DNA from: VGEM01 sp033764265
GTDB taxonomy: Bacteria; Pseudomonadota; Alphaproteobacteria; Rhodospirillales; Rhodospirillaceae
Direction of reading: 5' to 3'
Assembly: GCA_033764265.1 (NCBI GenBank)
Contig: JANRJB010000314.1
Location: 1-15,501, forward strand
DNA length: 15,501 bases
Shown: one piece after another, positions 14,390-15,501 of the stretch
Position numbering within the stretch: the stretch's first letter is position 1
Layout of the letters: every line of letters starts with the position of its first letter
Program-made: the position numbers and the translations under genes
The notes under the pieces: model-generated
What the model was told of the DNA's origin: nothing
Seen by the model: only the letters and a program-made list of their open reading frames with translations
The model's database searches: none

Positions 14390-15165
14390 GGCCGGCGCGG
14401 CAGCGCCCGTGGCGGCTGCACGGAACCGCCGGCCGGCGCGGACGGGGCCCGTTGCACCGGACCCTGCTGGACCCAGGTGTTGCTCTGGTTCCAGTCGCCG
14501 CACATCGCCTGCACGCGGGCGTAGCTGTCGCGCGTGTCGATGGCGGCATTGCGACTGGCCTGTACCACGCGGAACGCCGCGGCGGCCTCATCCACAAGTC
14601 TGCGATACGGCGCCAACATCGCGTCCAAATCGGCTGCGCCGGCGCGGACCGCGGTCTGGCGCCGAGCCTGTTCGTCCAGCTGCGCTTTCAGGGTCTTGGC
14701 GAACTCCTCCAGCGTGTAGGCGTTGATCGAGACATGCTGCGTTTCATGGTCGTAAACCGCCCTGAACGCGCACGTTCCGGGTTTGAAATCGCTGCCGATA
14801 TAGACCTCGATGTCGGCATAGCCGAACACCACCCGCACCCAATCGAGCCGGGAGCAGGCGCCATCGGGGCCGGGTTCATTCGCCAGGTCGCCGTCGACCG
14901 ACACCGTCGGCTTGGCGTAGGTCACACCCAGGGTCCATTCGGCGTTCAATCCGGCGAACACGTGCCCTTGCTCGCGCATCATGTGCTGGATCGAATTGAC
15001 CGACTTGTCGTAGCGATAATCCGGTGGCGGCTGTGGGGCAGCGAACGCCAGCGTGGTGCCGGCCGGAGCCCCCGGCGTACAGGCCGACGCCGCGCCCGAA
15101 GCCGCAAGCGTTGCGACGAACAGCGTGACACGACCGAACGCGGCAATATGGAATGACCGAACCAT
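14386..15165 (-). CDS. Exported HExxH protein, first member of a tandem paralogous trio
   Basis: Function unrecognised. The 259-residue product starts MVRSFHIAAFGRVTLFVATL, a Sec signal peptide ending near ASA before Cys29. AASGAASAC could be misread as a lipobox, but it lacks the usual Leu at -3. It has the trio's four cysteines (29, 104, 132, 222), HETQH at 140-144, RNAAIDT (205-211) and CGDWNQS (222-228), plus a Pro/Arg-rich tail. It is the most divergent copy: the segment between the first and second cysteines differs most and the family's VLDHEN reads VYDHET. An open frame extends 92 codons upstream, but only the ATG at 15165 gives a signal peptide. As first gene it probably carries the promoter; TATTCT lies 6 bases before the ATG, but its -35 partner is poor. 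Confidence 0.83.
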   Translation of the reverse strand: MVRSFHIAAFGRVTLFVATLAASGAASACTPGAPAGTTLAFAAPQPPPDYRYDKSVNSIQHMMREQGHVFAGLNAEWTLGVTYAKPTVSVDGDLANEPGPDGACSRLDWVRVVFGYADIEVYIGSDFKPGTCAFRAVYDHETQHVSINAYTLEEFAKTLKAQLDEQARRQTAVRAGAADLDAMLAPYRRLVDEAAAAFRVVQASRNAAIDTRDSYARVQAMCGDWNQSNTWVQQGPVQRAPSAPAGGSVQPPRALPRRP

Positions 15166-15232
15166 GCGGCAAGAATACCATGAGCCGGCCCGGCCTGAAG
15201 TCGCCGGACGGCTTTTTGGATCAGGACGGAAC
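15166..15232. promoter_or_regulatory. Divergent gap between the HExxH trio and the Rap1a/Tai-like gene
   Basis: These 67 bases separate two head-to-head genes for exported proteins, so both promoters should lie here or overlap the coding starts. On the minus strand TATTCT (four of six to a -10 box) lies 6 bases before the trio's ATG, with TTCAGG 16 bases further upstream as a poor -35. On the plus strand AGGACGGA just before 15233 is a fair ribosome binding site. No convincing operator repeat is seen. Confidence 0.3.
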
Positions 15233-15501
15233 ATGAATTTTCGTGCGATTGCCGCCTGCGCAATGGGCTTGGCCTGGTCGGTGCCCGCGGCCGCGCAAGA
15301 CGGCCTCGCCCAGGTGCGGCCGGCTTCGCCGTCGCTGACCGGCATCGAGCTCGCCCGGGCCTGCCGCACGGCCGTCGGGCAAGACCCGGCGCCCCTGTGC
15401 CGCGGTTTCCTGGCCGGCTTCCTGGCCGGCAGCCAGGCCAATCAGAACGGCCGATTTTATCCCTACTGGTCGCATGCCGGACACCGCTGGTGCCTGCCGC
15501 T
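15233..15501 (+). CDS. Small exported protein resembling the Rap1a/Tai family, 3' end missing (runs off right edge)
   Basis: The ATG at 15233, behind AGGACGGAAC, opens a frame that runs to the window end without a stop, giving 89 complete codons. The start MNFRAIAACAMGLAWSVPAAAQ is a Sec signal peptide with likely cleavage after AAA. The mature part reads GIELARACRTAVGQ (Cys44), LCRGFLAGFLAG (Cys56) and HRWCLP (Cys87). The pattern of a Leu/Cys helix, a C-x-G-[FY]-x-x-G helix and a C-L-P strand resembles Rap1a/Tai proteins, small periplasmic proteins whose founding members give immunity to type VI amidase effectors; many relatives have no known effector. This is a pattern match by eye on a partial protein, so the family name is tentative. 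The coding call is firmer than the family. It diverges from the HExxH trio. Confidence 0.6.
   Translation, partial: MNFRAIAACAMGLAWSVPAAAQDGLAQVRPASPSLTGIELARACRTAVGQDPAPLCRGFLAGFLAGSQANQNGRFYPYWSHAGHRWCLP

Noticed and set aside
14278..15156. Plus-strand open frame of 292 codons opposite the first HExxH gene
   Set aside because: The minus frame has the signal peptide and the motifs shared with two paralogues; the plus frame is Arg/His-rich with no pattern.
14377..15165. Lipoprotein signal in the first HExxH gene (AASGAASAC)
   Set aside because: The residues before the cysteine lack the usual Leu at -3 and the cysteine aligns with a conserved one in both paralogues, which have ordinary cleavage sites before it.
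15166..15441. Upstream extension of the first HExxH protein by 92 codons
   Set aside because: It would bury the signal peptide inside the protein and run antisense through the Rap1a/Tai-like gene; the extension looks like random basic sequence.

Overview
The window is GC-rich chromosomal DNA. Its gene order (pcm, surE, serS, tatC, tatB, tatA, scpB, scpA, nagZ, SPOR protein, argS, dgt, erpA-like) is one I associate from memory with the Alphaproteobacteria. I infer a free-living, Rhodospirillales-like alphaproteobacterium, but the genus cannot be read from this segment. Nearly every base is coding. No rRNA, tRNA, CRISPR or insertion sequence was seen, and the largest gene-free gap is about 140 bases.

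Positions 1-10471 hold a run of minus-strand housekeeping genes. In transcription order they are argS, a membrane-anchored SPOR protein, nagZ, an M50-type membrane protease, scpA, scpB, tatA, tatB, tatC, serS, surE and pcm (cut by the left edge). Many junctions are tight: a TAATG join at argS/SPOR, an ATGA join at serS/surE, and gaps of 2-13 bases elsewhere. The run combines translation (argS, serS), cell-wall recycling and envelope binding (nagZ, SPOR), chromosome condensation (scpAB), folded-protein export (tatABC) and damage repair or stationary-phase survival (surE, pcm). A promoter candidate lies just ahead of serS, and a terminator-like hairpin separates scpB from tatA.

Positions 10472-12842 start with a plus-strand yefM-yoeB toxin-antitoxin pair set between argS and dgt, both of which run the other way. 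The pair has its own promoter overlapped by a TGTACA-containing palindrome, as expected for an autoregulated YefM-YoeB operon. dgt (minus) meets yoeB tail to tail with only 4 bases between them, and diverges from a plus-strand A-type Fe-S carrier gene of ErpA/IscA type.

Positions 12846-15501 are the least explained part. Three tandem, overlapping minus-strand genes encode paralogous exported proteins. Each has a signal peptide, four cysteines at matching positions, an HExxH motif (HETQH or HENQH) at a fixed spacing after the third cysteine, and a conserved RNA-x-x-DT ... C-x-DW C-terminal block. They look like a triplicated family of putative secreted metal-dependent proteins, function unknown. 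Diverging from them at the right edge is the start of a small exported protein resembling the Rap1a/Tai family. This quartet is the best candidate for an undescribed system in the window.
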